Origin: Planococcus circulans
GTDB lineage: Bacteria > Bacillota > Bacilli > Bacillales_A > Planococcaceae
Length of the DNA: 64,000 nucleotides
NCBI RefSeq assembly: GCF_020023385.1
Contig: NZ_JAIQCL010000002.1
Span: 62,001-126,000 of the forward strand
Direction: 5' to 3'
A program made the position numbers and the translations under genes. Below the pieces are notes generated by a model. The model ran no database searches. It saw nothing but the letters and a program-made list of their open reading frames with translations, and was not told the DNA's origin. Each line of letters begins with the position of its first letter. Position 1 is the first letter of the stretch. Below are positions 8,506-17,794 of the stretch, in pieces.

Positions 8506-9759
8506 TTGAAAAAGTGGATTGCCTTACTGACGACTATTTTGCTGGTATTGACTTCATTGTCCATCGCATTTGCCGACCATGATCGGGGCAATGGAAAATC
8601 CAAGGATAAGCGGAAAGACCATAAGGAATTTGAACTTGGAATTGAAGTGCTGATGGAAGAGCAAAAAGAATTGATAAGTGGAAAGAACGTCGGATTGATC
8701 ACCAATCCGACAGGTGTCGATCAGGAATTGAACAGCATTGTCGATCTTCTGGACAAGGATCCGGAAGTCAACCTGACCGCACTTTATGGACCGGAACATG
8801 GTGTTCGGGGAGACGCGCAGGCAGGGCAATACGTCGATTATTATATCGATGAAGTGACAGGTGTGCCGGTCTATAGCCTGTATGGCAAAACGCGCAAGCC
8901 GACACCTGAAATGCTGGAAGGTATTGACGTACTGATTTTCGATATTCAGGACGTGGGTGCACGTTTCTATACCTACATCTATACCATGGCTTTAGCTATG
9001 GAAGCTGCAGAGGAGCAAGGCATTCCATTTATCGTATTGGATCGGCCCAATCCGCTTGGCGGCACAAAAGTGGAAGGACCTGTGCTTGATCCCGCATTCG
9101 CTTCATTTGTCGGACAATACGCCATTCCACTTCGCCACGGCATGACCGTCGGCGAACTTGCCGAATTCTTTAATGCCGAAATCGGAATCGGCGCAGATCT
9201 GACAGTGGTGGAAATGATGGGATGGAAACGTAATTCCTTCTATGATGAAACCGGTCTGCAGTTTGTACCGCCTTCACCGAATATGCCGACACTTGATACT
9301 GCGCTAGTGTATCCGGGCACGGCTTTGATAGAAGGAACAAATGTATCAGAAGGGCGGGGCACGACGAAGCCTTTCGAATTTATCGGAGCTCCTTTCATCA
9401 ACAGCACGGAACTTGCTGAAGCGTTGAATGCGCTGGCGTTGCCAGGCGTCAGTTTCCGCGCAGCATCGTTCACCCCGGCATTTTCCAAACATGCCAGCCA
9501 GCTATCGCATGGCATCCAGGTCCATGTGACGGACCGCGAATCTTACTTGCCGATAGAAACCGGATTGCATATCGTCAAAACCATTTACGACCTGTATCCC
9601 GAACAGGTGCAACTGACTGCTTTCTTCAATAATCTGATCGGCAATGACTGGATCAGCCAAGGCATAAAGGAAGGCATGACAGTAGAAGAAATGAAAGAAC
9701 GCTGGCAAGGTGAACTGAAAGAGTTCAAGGAAGTCAGAAGAGAATACCTACTGTACTAA
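8506..9759 (+). CDS. namZ: Exo-beta-N-acetylmuramidase, DUF1343
   Basis: The 417-residue protein belongs to the DUF1343 family, shown for B. subtilis YbbC to be the exo-muramidase NamZ that cleaves terminal MurNAc. It starts with TTG behind AAAGGGGG. A signal peptide (about residues 1-23, ending SIAFA) is followed by a charged linker. Recognisable family segments are GLITNPTGVD, LYGPEHGVRGDAQAG, DIQDVGARFYTYIYT, LDRPNPLGG and NVSEGRGTTKPFE. With NagZ and AmiE it would strip muropeptides outside the cell and supply MurNAc to MurP. Confidence 0.9.
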   Translation: MKKWIALLTTILLVLTSLSIAFADHDRGNGKSKDKRKDHKEFELGIEVLMEEQKELISGKNVGLITNPTGVDQELNSIVDLLDKDPEVNLTALYGPEHGVRGDAQAGQYVDYYIDEVTGVPVYSLYGKTRKPTPEMLEGIDVLIFDIQDVGARFYTYIYTMALAMEAAEEQGIPFIVLDRPNPLGGTKVEGPVLDPAFASFVGQYAIPLRHGMTVGELAEFFNAEIGIGADLTVVEMMGWKRNSFYDETGLQFVPPSPNMPTLDTALVYPGTALIEGTNVSEGRGTTKPFEFIGAPFINSTELAEALNALALPGVSFRAASFTPAFSKHASQLSHGIQVHVTDRESYLPIETGLHIVKTIYDLYPEQVQLTAFFNNLIGNDWISQGIKEGMTVEEMKERWQGELKEFKEVRREYLLY

Positions 9760-9790
9760 GAAATGAAGAAGTGTCCCCATAATGGGATAG

Positions 9791-9830
9791 AGAAGCAGAG
9801 AGGAGGGAATCATCTTCTTTCTGCTTTTTA
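9791..9830 (+). terminator. Intrinsic terminator after namZ
   Basis: Interrupted AAGCAGA / TCTGCTT stem followed by TTTTT. It separates the amiE-nagZ-namZ group from nagE. Confidence 0.6.
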
Positions 9831-9930
9831 CTATGGAGTTTTAAAATTTCCGTTTAAAACCGGTTGATGGAAGAAGTGAGGACCAAGCTTCCCTTATAAA
9901 AAAATAATATAAAAATTTGTAGTTCCTTTA

Positions 9931-9945
9931 AAGTAACCGCTTACT
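9931..9945 (+). promoter_or_regulatory. Candidate cre (CcpA) site upstream of nagE
   Basis: AAGTAACCGCTTACT matches the cre consensus WTGNAANCGNWNNCW with one mismatch. It lies 21 bp upstream of the dre-like operator. Confidence 0.55.
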
Positions 9946-9965
9946 TTATTTCCGCTAAAGTTAAA

Positions 9966-9981
9966 ATTGGTATAGACAACT
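9966..9981 (+). promoter_or_regulatory. NagR/DasR-type dre operator before nagE
   Basis: ATTGGTATAGACAACT closely matches the operator bound by NagR (YvoA) and DasR GntR regulators. A matching nagR gene lies four genes downstream, so nagE is probably repressed by NagR and induced by glucosamine-6P or GlcNAc-6P (established for the family, inferred here). Confidence 0.8.
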
Positions 9982-10035
9982 ATACCGATAATGGATATAG
10001 TGAAAATTAAGAATACATAAAGGGGTGGAAATTTT

Positions 10036-11952
10036 ATGTTCAGTTTTCTGCAGAAAATAGGAAAATCCTTGATGTTCCCGATCGCTACCTTGCCGGCTGC
10101 GGCTTTGCTGCTGCGCTTTGGTCAGGATGATTTGCTCGGCATTCCGTTCTTATCGGCTGCTGGTGCAGGGATTATCGACAACCTGGCAATCATCTTCGCC
10201 ATCGGAATCGCGATGGGACTTGCCCATGACGGCAACGGGGGAGCGGCTTTGGCCGGTGCCATCGCTTATCTCGTATTGACTTCGGCAATCGTCACAATCA
10301 ACGAGTCGATCAATATGGGTGTTTTCGCCGGTATTTTATCCGGTATCGTCGGAGGTCTTTTATACAATAAATTCTATAATGTGAAATTCCCGCAATGGCT
10401 CGCCTTCTTCGGCGGCAGGCGGTTTGTGCCGATCATCACTGCGGCGACCATGACCGTCCTGGCCGGTGTGCTGGGCTATGCATGGCCGCCGGTTCAGGCA
10501 GGCATCGATAATGCGGGTGACTGGATTTTAAATGCCGGCATGTTCGGGGTCGGCGCTTACGGTTTCCTGAACCGCCTGTTGCTGCCGACTGGTTTGCACC
10601 ATGTCATCAACACTGTGGTCTGGTTTGATTTCGGAACATTCACAGATGCTACAGGAGAAGTCGTGCGCGGAGAAATCAACCGCTTCCTGAAAGGGGATCC
10701 GACGGCTGGTCCATTCCTGTCCGGCTTCTTCCCGATCATGATGTTCGGTCTTCCTGCAGCCTGTCTTGCCATGTATATGGCAGCTAAGAAAGAGCGTAAA
10801 GCCCTTGTCGGCGGTATGCTTTTCAGTATCGCCTTTACATCATTTTTGACGGGGATCACAGAACCGATTGAGTTCTCATTCATGTTCTTGTCGCCTATCC
10901 TCTATGTTGTCCATGCCTTATTGACGGGCGTCTCGATGATGGTCGCCTATGCCTTGGATGTCCATCACGGTTTCGGCTTTTCTGCCGGAGCGATTGACTA
11001 TGTGCTGAATTATGGGCTAGCCACCAATCCATTGATCTTGCTCGTTATGGGGCTCGTCGTCGGAGCGGTTTACTTTGTCATCTTCTACTTCCTGATCATT
11101 AAGCTGGACCTGAAAACACCTGGCCGTGAAGATGAGGACGAGGAAGGTGCAGAAAATGCAGGTTCCGGCAATAAAGCTGTGGATGTCAGAGCATACAATA
11201 CGATTGAAGCATTGGGCGGTGCAGCCAATATTACCGCTGTGGATTACTGCACGACCCGCCTGCGCATGTCGGTCAAAGATTCAGATTTAGTGAACGAAAA
11301 AGACCTCAAACGCCACGGAGCTATGGGTGTCATGAAAATCAATAAAACCAATGTCCAGGTGGTTATCGGAACAGCTGTCGAGTTTTTGGCAGATGCCATG
11401 AAGCCGCGTTTGGAAAACGGCAATCCGGCTCCAGAGGATGTTTCGGAAGCCGCAGCCATTGAAGAAACCGTCAGTGATGAACCGGCTATGAAAGAAATCA
11501 TTGCCGCTGATTTTGAAATGCCGATCCAAGGCAAAATAATTCCGTTATCGGAAGTGCCGGATGAAGTATTCGCAAAAGGCATGATGGGACCTGGTTTTGC
11601 CATCCTCCCAACCGGCAACGTCCTTCATTCACCTGTAGACGGCCGTGTGGTCAGCGTTTTCCCGACCAAACACGCAATCGGCATTGAAACGGATACTGGA
11701 ATTGAAATCCTGATTCATGTTGGACTCGATACCGTCAAACTGAAAGGTGAAGGCTTCGAGACATTAGTGGAGCAGGGGCAGCTGGTACAGCGCGGAGACG
11801 CGTTGCTGAAGCTTGATTTGGAATTCCTGAACGCCAACGCGCCTTCTGTTGCAACACCGGTTATTTTCACTAACCTAACCGAACAAAAAGTTACTGTCAT
11901 GAAAGAGGGCTTCCAGGAACAGGGAACTGATTCCATCCTGAGAGTCGACTAA
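10036..11952 (+). CDS. nagE: PTS EIICBA, N-acetylglucosamine-specific
   Basis: Three-domain membrane permease of 638 residues that imports GlcNAc as GlcNAc-6P. EIIC occupies about residues 1-365, with LLPTGLHHVINTVVWFDFG and the GITEPIEFSFMFL motif. EIIB carries the phospho-cysteine Cys405 (DYCTTRLRMS). EIIA carries the phospho-histidine His561 (GIEILIHVGLDTVKLKGEGF). The EIIA domain could also serve MurP, which lacks one. The gene follows a cre and a dre site and ends in a strong terminator before nagA. Confidence 0.93.
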   Translation: MFSFLQKIGKSLMFPIATLPAAALLLRFGQDDLLGIPFLSAAGAGIIDNLAIIFAIGIAMGLAHDGNGGAALAGAIAYLVLTSAIVTINESINMGVFAGILSGIVGGLLYNKFYNVKFPQWLAFFGGRRFVPIITAATMTVLAGVLGYAWPPVQAGIDNAGDWILNAGMFGVGAYGFLNRLLLPTGLHHVINTVVWFDFGTFTDATGEVVRGEINRFLKGDPTAGPFLSGFFPIMMFGLPAACLAMYMAAKKERKALVGGMLFSIAFTSFLTGITEPIEFSFMFLSPILYVVHALLTGVSMMVAYALDVHHGFGFSAGAIDYVLNYGLATNPLILLVMGLVVGAVYFVIFYFLIIKLDLKTPGREDEDEEGAENAGSGNKAVDVRAYNTIEALGGAANITAVDYCTTRLRMSVKDSDLVNEKDLKRHGAMGVMKINKTNVQVVIGTAVEFLADAMKPRLENGNPAPEDVSEAAAIEETVSDEPAMKEIIAADFEMPIQGKIIPLSEVPDEVFAKGMMGPGFAILPTGNVLHSPVDGRVVSVFPTKHAIGIETDTGIEILIHVGLDTVKLKGEGFETLVEQGQLVQRGDALLKLDLEFLNANAPSVATPVIFTNLTEQKVTVMKEGFQEQGTDSILRVD

Positions 11953-11960
11953 TAAGAGAC

Positions 11961-12000
11961 GAAAAACCAGGGACATCCACAGCGATTTTCCTGGTTTTTC
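11961..12000 (+). terminator. Perfect hairpin between nagE and nagA
   Basis: The 11-bp arms GAAAAACCAGG (11961-11971) and CCTGGTTTTTC (11990-12000) overlap a T-tract. It probably lowers nagABR expression relative to nagE. Confidence 0.8.
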
Positions 12001-12016
12001 GCAAGGAGTGGTCCAG

Positions 12017-13177
12017 ATGAAGAAAAGCATATTGATTTCCGGCATCACGATTGCGGATGCTGTTGAAGAGAGTTTTACAGGGGATATCCTCGTGGAAGAC
12101 GGAAAAATTAGCCGTGCCGCAGAAAAAATCGAGGCGAAAGCCGATATCCATGTGGATGCAGCCGGCAAAAATTGGACAGCATTTCCTGGATTTATTGACG
12201 TCCATATCCACGGTGCTGCAGGGCATGATGCTATGGATGCAACACCGGAAGCATTGAGTGGCCTGGCTGGTGCGTTGCCTAAAGAAGGCACAACGAGTTT
12301 TTTGGCGACGACGATGACCCAAACGGATACAGCCATTTCGGCGGCATTGGAAAACATCCGTGCATTCCAGCCTCAGGAAGGGCAGGCTGAAATACTGGGC
12401 GTCCATCTGGAAGGGCCGTTCATTTCCGATAAGCGTGCAGGCGCACAGCCGATTGAGCACATCGCGGAACCGTCTTATCCATTATTCCAGAAATGGCAAA
12501 AGCTCAGCGGTGACCAAATTCGGCTGGTGACGCTGGCTCCGGAAACGGCAAACGGATTGTCGTTCATTAAAAGTCTGGCAGAAGACGGCGTGATCGCATC
12601 GATCGGCCATTCAGACGGTACGCTTGAGGAAGTGCAGGCTGCAGTCCGTTCGGGCGCAAGCCATGTCACTCATCTGTATAATCAGATGAGCCCATTCCAT
12701 CATCGCAATCCGGGAGTGGTGGGTGCTGCTTTGACAGAGAACGGCTTATCGGTGGAAGTGATTGCCGACTTCATCCACAGCCATCCGACTTCTGTTGAAT
12801 TGGTTTTCCGCCAAAAAGGTGCAGAACGGTTGATCCTCATCACCGATGCCATGCGTGCAAAAGGCCTGGCGCCTGGGGTATACGATTTAGGCGGGCAGGA
12901 TGTGCAGGTCACCAAAAAAGATGCGCGGCTCGCCGATGGCACGTTGGCCGGCAGTATCCTGACGATGGAAACAGCGGTCAAAAATATCCAGTCGATTACC
13001 GGCTGCAGCCTGAATGAGCTGGTCGCTATGACTTCCGCCAATGCGGCGAAGGAACTGGGCTTTGCGAATAAAGGCAGATTGCAGGCTGGTGCGGATGCCG
13101 ATGTGGCGATTCTTGATGACAATTTCAATGTGCAAATGACCATATGCAGAGGGACGATCGCTTATACGAAGGAGTGA
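12017..13177 (+). CDS. nagA: N-acetylglucosamine-6-phosphate deacetylase
   Basis: Cytosolic amidohydrolase that deacetylates GlcNAc-6P to glucosamine-6P. Metal-site motifs are PGFIDVHIHGAAGHDAMD, HLEGPFIS, ASIGHSDGT and THLYNQMSPFHHRNPGVVG; the catalytic Asp is in LITDAMRA. AAGGAG supports ATG 12017 rather than the GTG at 12008. It is followed after 5 bp by nagB. Confidence 0.95.
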   Translation: MKKSILISGITIADAVEESFTGDILVEDGKISRAAEKIEAKADIHVDAAGKNWTAFPGFIDVHIHGAAGHDAMDATPEALSGLAGALPKEGTTSFLATTMTQTDTAISAALENIRAFQPQEGQAEILGVHLEGPFISDKRAGAQPIEHIAEPSYPLFQKWQKLSGDQIRLVTLAPETANGLSFIKSLAEDGVIASIGHSDGTLEEVQAAVRSGASHVTHLYNQMSPFHHRNPGVVGAALTENGLSVEVIADFIHSHPTSVELVFRQKGAERLILITDAMRAKGLAPGVYDLGGQDVQVTKKDARLADGTLAGSILTMETAVKNIQSITGCSLNELVAMTSANAAKELGFANKGRLQAGADADVAILDDNFNVQMTICRGTIAYTKE

Positions 13178-13182
13178 CTGTG

Positions 13183-13923
13183 ATGAAACTGATACGAGTC
13201 GAAAACTACGAAGAGATGAGCAGCAGGGCGGCAGAATTGGTGGAACAGCAAATCCTGGACAATAATCATTCGGTGTTGGGGCTCGCCACCGGATCGACAC
13301 CGCTCGGCCTCTACGAAAAACTGATTGAAGGCGTTCGGGAGCGAGGAATTTCCTACCGGCATGTCCAAACCATCAATTTGGACGAATACCGTGGGCTGTC
13401 TGGTGACCATCCGAACAGCTATCGCCATTTCATGAATGAAAAACTATTCCGGCACATCGATATTGCGCTGGAAAACACCCATATTCCAAATGGCAAATCA
13501 TTGCCGGTGGAAGCGGAATGCAGGCGTTACGAAGCGTTGATCGATGAAGTCGGACCGCCTCATCTGCAGATTCTCGGCATGGGAACAAACGGCCATATCG
13601 GCTTTAACGAGCCGGGCACACCGGAGACAAGCCTGACCCATTGCGTGCAGCTTGAAGCATCTACACGAAACAACAATGCACGGTTTTTCAGCGACCGCGA
13701 CGAAGTGCCGACCCACGCCATCACGATGGGAATCCAGTCTATCCTGAAAAGTGAAAGGATTCTCCTGCTGGCTTCCGGCAAAAAGAAAGCGCAAGCGGTG
13801 AAGCGCTTTTTGGACGGCCGCGTCAGCAAAGATTTTCCCGCTTCATTTTTATGGAAACACAATAATGTTACACTGATTGTAGACCGGGATGCCTACGCGC
13901 TGGCAGAGGCAGAAGAGGAGTGA
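13183..13923 (+). CDS. nagB: Glucosamine-6-phosphate deaminase
   Basis: Converts glucosamine-6P to fructose-6P and ammonia, the exit of the MurNAc and GlcNAc pathways into glycolysis. The 246 residues include LATGSTPLGLYEKL, TINLDEYRGL, LGMGTNGHIGFNEPG and the C-terminal FLWKHNNVTLIVD. An upstream in-frame ATG at 13144 lies inside nagA; AAGGAG supports 13183. Length is close to B. subtilis NagB, without the allosteric extension of the E. coli enzyme. Confidence 0.95.
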   Translation: MKLIRVENYEEMSSRAAELVEQQILDNNHSVLGLATGSTPLGLYEKLIEGVRERGISYRHVQTINLDEYRGLSGDHPNSYRHFMNEKLFRHIDIALENTHIPNGKSLPVEAECRRYEALIDEVGPPHLQILGMGTNGHIGFNEPGTPETSLTHCVQLEASTRNNNARFFSDRDEVPTHAITMGIQSILKSERILLLASGKKKAQAVKRFLDGRVSKDFPASFLWKHNNVTLIVDRDAYALAEAEEE

Positions 13924-13928
13924 ACGCT

Positions 13929-14651
13929 GTGCTGGACAAACAATCGCCCATTCCGATTTATATCCAAATAGAAGAGCAGCTGAAACAGCAGATCGAACAA
14001 GGCGACTTTCCGATCGGCACAGCGATTCCCTCTGAACGCGAACTGACCGAGCGCTTTGGCGTCAGCCGGATGACTGTGCGCCAATCGATCACTAATCTGG
14101 TTAATGATGGTCTGCTGTACCGGGAAAAGGGGCGCGGCACATTTGTGGCTTCCCCGAAAGTGGAACAGCCATTAAATGGGTTGACGAGCTTTACGGAGGA
14201 TATGGTGGCGCGTGGGATGGTGCCGAGCAGCAAGCTGATCGGCTTTGAAATCCTGGAGCCGGAATCGGACATTGCGGCTGACTTGCAGCTGGAGCAAGGA
14301 GACAAAGTCTATTTTGTGGAACGCATCCGTTTTGCGGACGACAAGCCGATGGCCATCGAACGCACCTATCTGCCGGTCGAACGCTTTCCTGAGCTGGACC
14401 AGGATTCCTTCCAGGGCTCATTGTATGCGATGATCGAAAAAGATCACCAGTTGACAATCAGCCGTGCCATCCAGCGCATGGAAGCGGGGCTTGTGAAAAA
14501 AGAAGACGCGGAGCTGCTGCAGATCAAAGCACCCGCAGCCATTCTGATGATTGAACGCATCAGTTATTTGGCCGGTGAGCAGCCATTCGAAGTGGTCCGC
14601 AGCACGTACCGCGCCGACCGCTACAAATTTACGACTGACATCAAGCGTTAG
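13929..14651 (+). CDS. nagR: GntR/HutC-family repressor NagR
   Basis: Residues 1-70 form the winged helix (PSERELTERFGVSRMTVRQS, GRGTFVASPK) and residues about 80-235 the UTRA effector domain. The sequence start KQSPIPIYIQIEEQL resembles B. subtilis NagR (YvoA). GTG 13929 is preferred to GTG 13920 because GAAGAGGAG lies at proper distance. It probably binds the dre site at 9966 and controls nagE and nagAB. Confidence 0.88.
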   Translation: MLDKQSPIPIYIQIEEQLKQQIEQGDFPIGTAIPSERELTERFGVSRMTVRQSITNLVNDGLLYREKGRGTFVASPKVEQPLNGLTSFTEDMVARGMVPSSKLIGFEILEPESDIAADLQLEQGDKVYFVERIRFADDKPMAIERTYLPVERFPELDQDSFQGSLYAMIEKDHQLTISRAIQRMEAGLVKKEDAELLQIKAPAAILMIERISYLAGEQPFEVVRSTYRADRYKFTTDIKR

Positions 14652-14717
14652 ACACACAGGTTTTCGAAACGAATGAAGTTTTGAAGAAAAGAAACCGACA
14701 CCAGAGGAGAGAAAAGT

Positions 14718-14987
14718 ATGATTGAAAAAAGCTATACCATCACAAGCGACGAAGGTCTTCACGCACGTCCGGCATCAAAATTAGTGGGAGCGGTATCGCC
14801 GTTTTCTGCAGATGTGAAAATGCTTTATAAAGAAAAAGAGGTCAACTTGAAATCCATCATGGGCGTCATGTCACTCGGCGTTTCAAAAGGCAACAGCATC
14901 ACCATCACAGCTGAGGGCAGCGACGAAGAATCCCTGATGGCCAAAGTCGACGAATTGATTGTGGCTGAAGGGCTTGGAAAAGCGTAA
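14718..14987 (+). CDS. ptsH: Phosphocarrier protein HPr
   Basis: An 89-residue HPr with the EI-phosphorylated His15 (GLHARPAS) and the HPr-kinase site Ser46 (KSIMGVMSLGV). It can therefore serve both PTS transport and CcpA signalling, unlike Crh, which lacks His15. It is the last gene of the nag cluster and is followed at once by a very strong terminator. No ptsI is in the window, so the usual ptsH-ptsI pairing is absent here. Confidence 0.92.
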   Translation: MIEKSYTITSDEGLHARPASKLVGAVSPFSADVKMLYKEKEVNLKSIMGVMSLGVSKGNSITITAEGSDEESLMAKVDELIVAEGLGKA

Positions 14988-15019
14988 GCAGCTGTTGTGG
15001 ACACGATGAAGTAACCTGA

Positions 15020-15065
15020 TAAAGCAGTCAAAATCCTAGGATTTTGACTGCTTTTTTTTTTTTGC
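15020..15065 (+). terminator. Strong terminator after ptsH
   Basis: The 16-bp arms AAAGCAGTCAAAATCC / GGATTTTGACTGCTTT have a 2-nt loop, followed by a long T-tract. Confidence 0.95.
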
Positions 15066-15133
15066 ACAGTCCAGTTTTGCACAAAACAAGAGGAAGCATT
15101 TGGTCTCCACTTTTTCTTGAATTGGGTATATAG

Positions 15134-15147
15134 TTTAGTTAACTAAA
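15134..15147. promoter_or_regulatory. Palindrome upstream of the PRD regulator
   Basis: TTTAGTTAACTAAA is a perfect 14-bp palindrome, 53 bp before the regulator start in an AT-rich, promoter-like stretch. It is a candidate binding site for the regulator itself; no direct evidence. Confidence 0.4.
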
Positions 15148-15200
15148 TATTCAGATTAATTAATTCTGTTTAACACTTTAAAAGAAAGAAGGGGTGAAAG

Positions 15201-17315
15201 ATGGTTCTGGATCAACGCAGCCAAGCTATACTATCGCATTTATCCCGGGCCCAAAGTTATGTGACCGTTAACGAAATCATGGAAACTTTCAAGATTTCCA
15301 GACGCACCATCTATTACGACATCGGGAAAATCAATGATTGGCTGGAAGCACAGGAACTTCCGGCCGTGCAACATGTACGTTCAGCCGGATTTCAATTGGA
15401 TCAAAAAATAGCAATTGAAATTCCAGAGAAATTAGGTGCGATGGAGAACTGGCAGTATGAATACTCGGTAAAAGAACGGAGAGCTTGCCTGGTTCTTTAT
15501 TTATTAGCTAGAAATAAGCCTTTGTATCTGGAGCATTTAACGGAGAAGGTAAGGGTCAGCCGAAATACCACAATTGAAGACGTGAAAGGGTTAAAGAGTG
15601 AATTAGGAAACTATGGACTGCAACTGGAGTTCGACAGGAAATCCGGATATGTCATCAGTGGGATGGAAGAAAACAAACGCAGGGCAGCCGTCTTTTATTT
15701 GCAGCAGTTTATATTCAAGCAAACTTGGCAGGGGCTGCTTAGGCGATTGCCGATCATTTTCAATGGACAGAACGGAAAAACTGATTCTTTGGCAGTTGAA
15801 ACAGCAGAAGAGGTTAAGAAAATCATTGCTGACAGTGAAAAAGAATTAGGCATCCGATATACAGATGATTTTCTTCATAGTTTGTCTTTCATGTTCCTCC
15901 TATTTGTCCGCAGACTTGAGCAAGGCAAAAAAATTGAAGTTGACCCCATCGAACGTCAAGTATTGTCAGAGTCAAAGGAATACGAAGCTGCTCAAAAAAT
16001 AGCTGAAAAATTGACTGCTTTGTTTCAAATTGCATTTCCCGAAGAAGAGGTTTTCTATATTACCAAACATCTCCTGAGTTCAAGAGTCCAATTTTCGCCA
16101 ATGATTTTCGAAAACGATATTAATCAAAGCGACAAAGTTCTATTGGATGTAGTGACCAAAATGGTTACCGATTTTCAAAAGTATGCCTGCCTCCTTTTCG
16201 AAGATCGGATAGAGGTCGAACGAAATTTATTGTTGCATGTCAAAACAGCATATTATCGGGTGTTATATGGGTTAGAGGCTGATATCAGCCTAGAAGCCTC
16301 GATTAAGGAAAAGTATCCGGATGTATTCCTGCTTACGAAAAAAGTATCCAAGCATTTAGAGAAAGCCACTGGAAAATCGATCAATGATGGAGAACTTACC
16401 TTGATTGCAGTCCATTTTGGAGGCTGGATGGAAAAGATGGGCATAAAACCGGCCACTCGAAAAAATGCGCTAGTCGTCTGCAATACGGGAGTTGGAACTT
16501 CACGTCTGCTGCAACATCAATTAGAAGGGCTATTTTCGACGGTCGACATCATTGGTTGTGTGTCGTTGAGGGATTATGAAGAAATGGAGCATCAAGCAGA
16601 CTTTATCATTTCAACCATACCACTTGCTGAAAAAGAAAAACCGGTGTTTGTTGTCAGTCCCATATTGACTGAAGCAGAAAAAGAACGGCTGCTGAAAAAG
16701 GTAAATGTCCATCTCGGTGTAAAGGCTCCGCAGCCCAATTCGTTAACGGTGGTGATGGACATCATCCGGCAGCATGCCGATGTAAAAGATGAAGCGGCCT
16801 TAAAGAATGAATTGCAGTATTACCTTCAACAGCAGCCGCTGAAGATGAAAGAAGTGAATAAACCTGACTTGAAAGATCTCCTGCCGATCGCCCACATTCA
16901 ATGCCTTCCCACAGTGAGAGATTGGCAGGAGGCCATCCGAAAAGCTGCTCAGCCGTTACTACAGGAAAAGTCGATAACTAAAGACTACATCCAGGCGATG
17001 ATAGATCCCTTACTTGAAATGGGGCCTTACGTAGTAATTTCGCCTTATGTAGCCATTCCACACGCCCGTCCCCACGAAGGAGTGGGAAAACTGGCGATGA
17101 GTTTGTTGCAGTTGAAGGAACATGTACCATTTTCACAGAACGGCACCCATCCGGTGGCACTGGTCATTGTGTTGGCGGCAATCGATGGAGACAGCCACTT
17201 GAAGGCATTGCGCCAGCTGACCAAACTTCTGAACAATAACAAAACAAAAAATCAACTGATGGATGCGGAATCTCCTGAAGAGATTTACAGCGTGGTTGCC
17301 TCCCATTCGGAATAA
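15201..17315 (+). CDS. PRD-containing BglG/MtlR-type PTS regulator
   Basis: A 704-residue multidomain activator. From the N-terminus: an HTH_11 winged helix (VNEIMETFKISRRTIYYDIG) and a second HTH (VRVSRNTTIEDVKGL); two PRD domains (about residues 170-400) whose histidines are PTS phosphorylation targets; an EIIB-like domain (VVCNTGVGTSRLLQHQL, near 430); and a C-terminal EIIA-Ntr/Mtl-like domain (VAIPHARPHEGVGKLAMSLL). Such proteins activate their PTS operon when substrate is available. It directly precedes the IIA-IIB-IIC genes. Confidence 0.88.
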   Translation: MVLDQRSQAILSHLSRAQSYVTVNEIMETFKISRRTIYYDIGKINDWLEAQELPAVQHVRSAGFQLDQKIAIEIPEKLGAMENWQYEYSVKERRACLVLYLLARNKPLYLEHLTEKVRVSRNTTIEDVKGLKSELGNYGLQLEFDRKSGYVISGMEENKRRAAVFYLQQFIFKQTWQGLLRRLPIIFNGQNGKTDSLAVETAEEVKKIIADSEKELGIRYTDDFLHSLSFMFLLFVRRLEQGKKIEVDPIERQVLSESKEYEAAQKIAEKLTALFQIAFPEEEVFYITKHLLSSRVQFSPMIFENDINQSDKVLLDVVTKMVTDFQKYACLLFEDRIEVERNLLLHVKTAYYRVLYGLEADISLEASIKEKYPDVFLLTKKVSKHLEKATGKSINDGELTLIAVHFGGWMEKMGIKPATRKNALVVCNTGVGTSRLLQHQLEGLFSTVDIIGCVSLRDYEEMEHQADFIISTIPLAEKEKPVFVVSPILTEAEKERLLKKVNVHLGVKAPQPNSLTVVMDIIRQHADVKDEAALKNELQYYLQQQPLKMKEVNKPDLKDLLPIAHIQCLPTVRDWQEAIRKAAQPLLQEKSITKDYIQAMIDPLLEMGPYVVISPYVAIPHARPHEGVGKLAMSLLQLKEHVPFSQNGTHPVALVIVLAAIDGDSHLKALRQLTKLLNNNKTKNQLMDAESPEEIYSVVASHSE

Positions 17316-17354
17316 CTGGTTTTGGCGATCCCCAATAGAGAAAGGAATTTTGCT

Positions 17355-17792
17355 ATGAAATTTTTGGAACAGAATTTGGTGGCACTTGACCTGCCGGCAG
17401 CCACTCCGGAAGAAGGAATCCGTGCGGCAGGAGCTTTGCTGGTGGATGAAAATTTAATTGAACCGAGATATGTCGATGCCATGGTGGAGTCCTATCAGAA
17501 AAACGGCCCATATTTTGTATTGGCACCTCAAATAGCAATGCCGCATGCCCGGCCAGAAGATGGTGTTAAAGAAGCATCCGTCTCATTTGTCCGGTTAAAG
17601 GACTCAATTGAATTTGGAAGTGAAACCAATGATCCGGTCCGTTTCATTTTTGCTTTAGGAGCATCTTCAAGCGAAGAGCATCTGCTGGTCATGAAGAAAA
17701 TTGTAGCTCTTTTAAGCAAACCTGAAAATGTAGAGAAGTTGAAAGAGCTGTCCAGCTATGAAGAACTACAACAAATTATAGGGAGGAATTAA
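17355..17792 (+). CDS. PTS EIIA, ascorbate/mannitol class
   Basis: A 145-residue EIIA type-2 domain with the phospho-histidine in IAMPHARPEDGVKEASVSF. ATG 17355 behind GAAAGGAAT is chosen over the TTG at 17322. Paired with IIB (2 bp apart) and UlaA-like IIC, it forms a full PTS transporter of the L-Asc superfamily. Confidence 0.88.
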   Translation: MKFLEQNLVALDLPAATPEEGIRAAGALLVDENLIEPRYVDAMVESYQKNGPYFVLAPQIAMPHARPEDGVKEASVSFVRLKDSIEFGSETNDPVRFIFALGASSSEEHLLVMKKIVALLSKPENVEKLKELSSYEELQQIIGRN

Positions 17793-17794
17793 CA

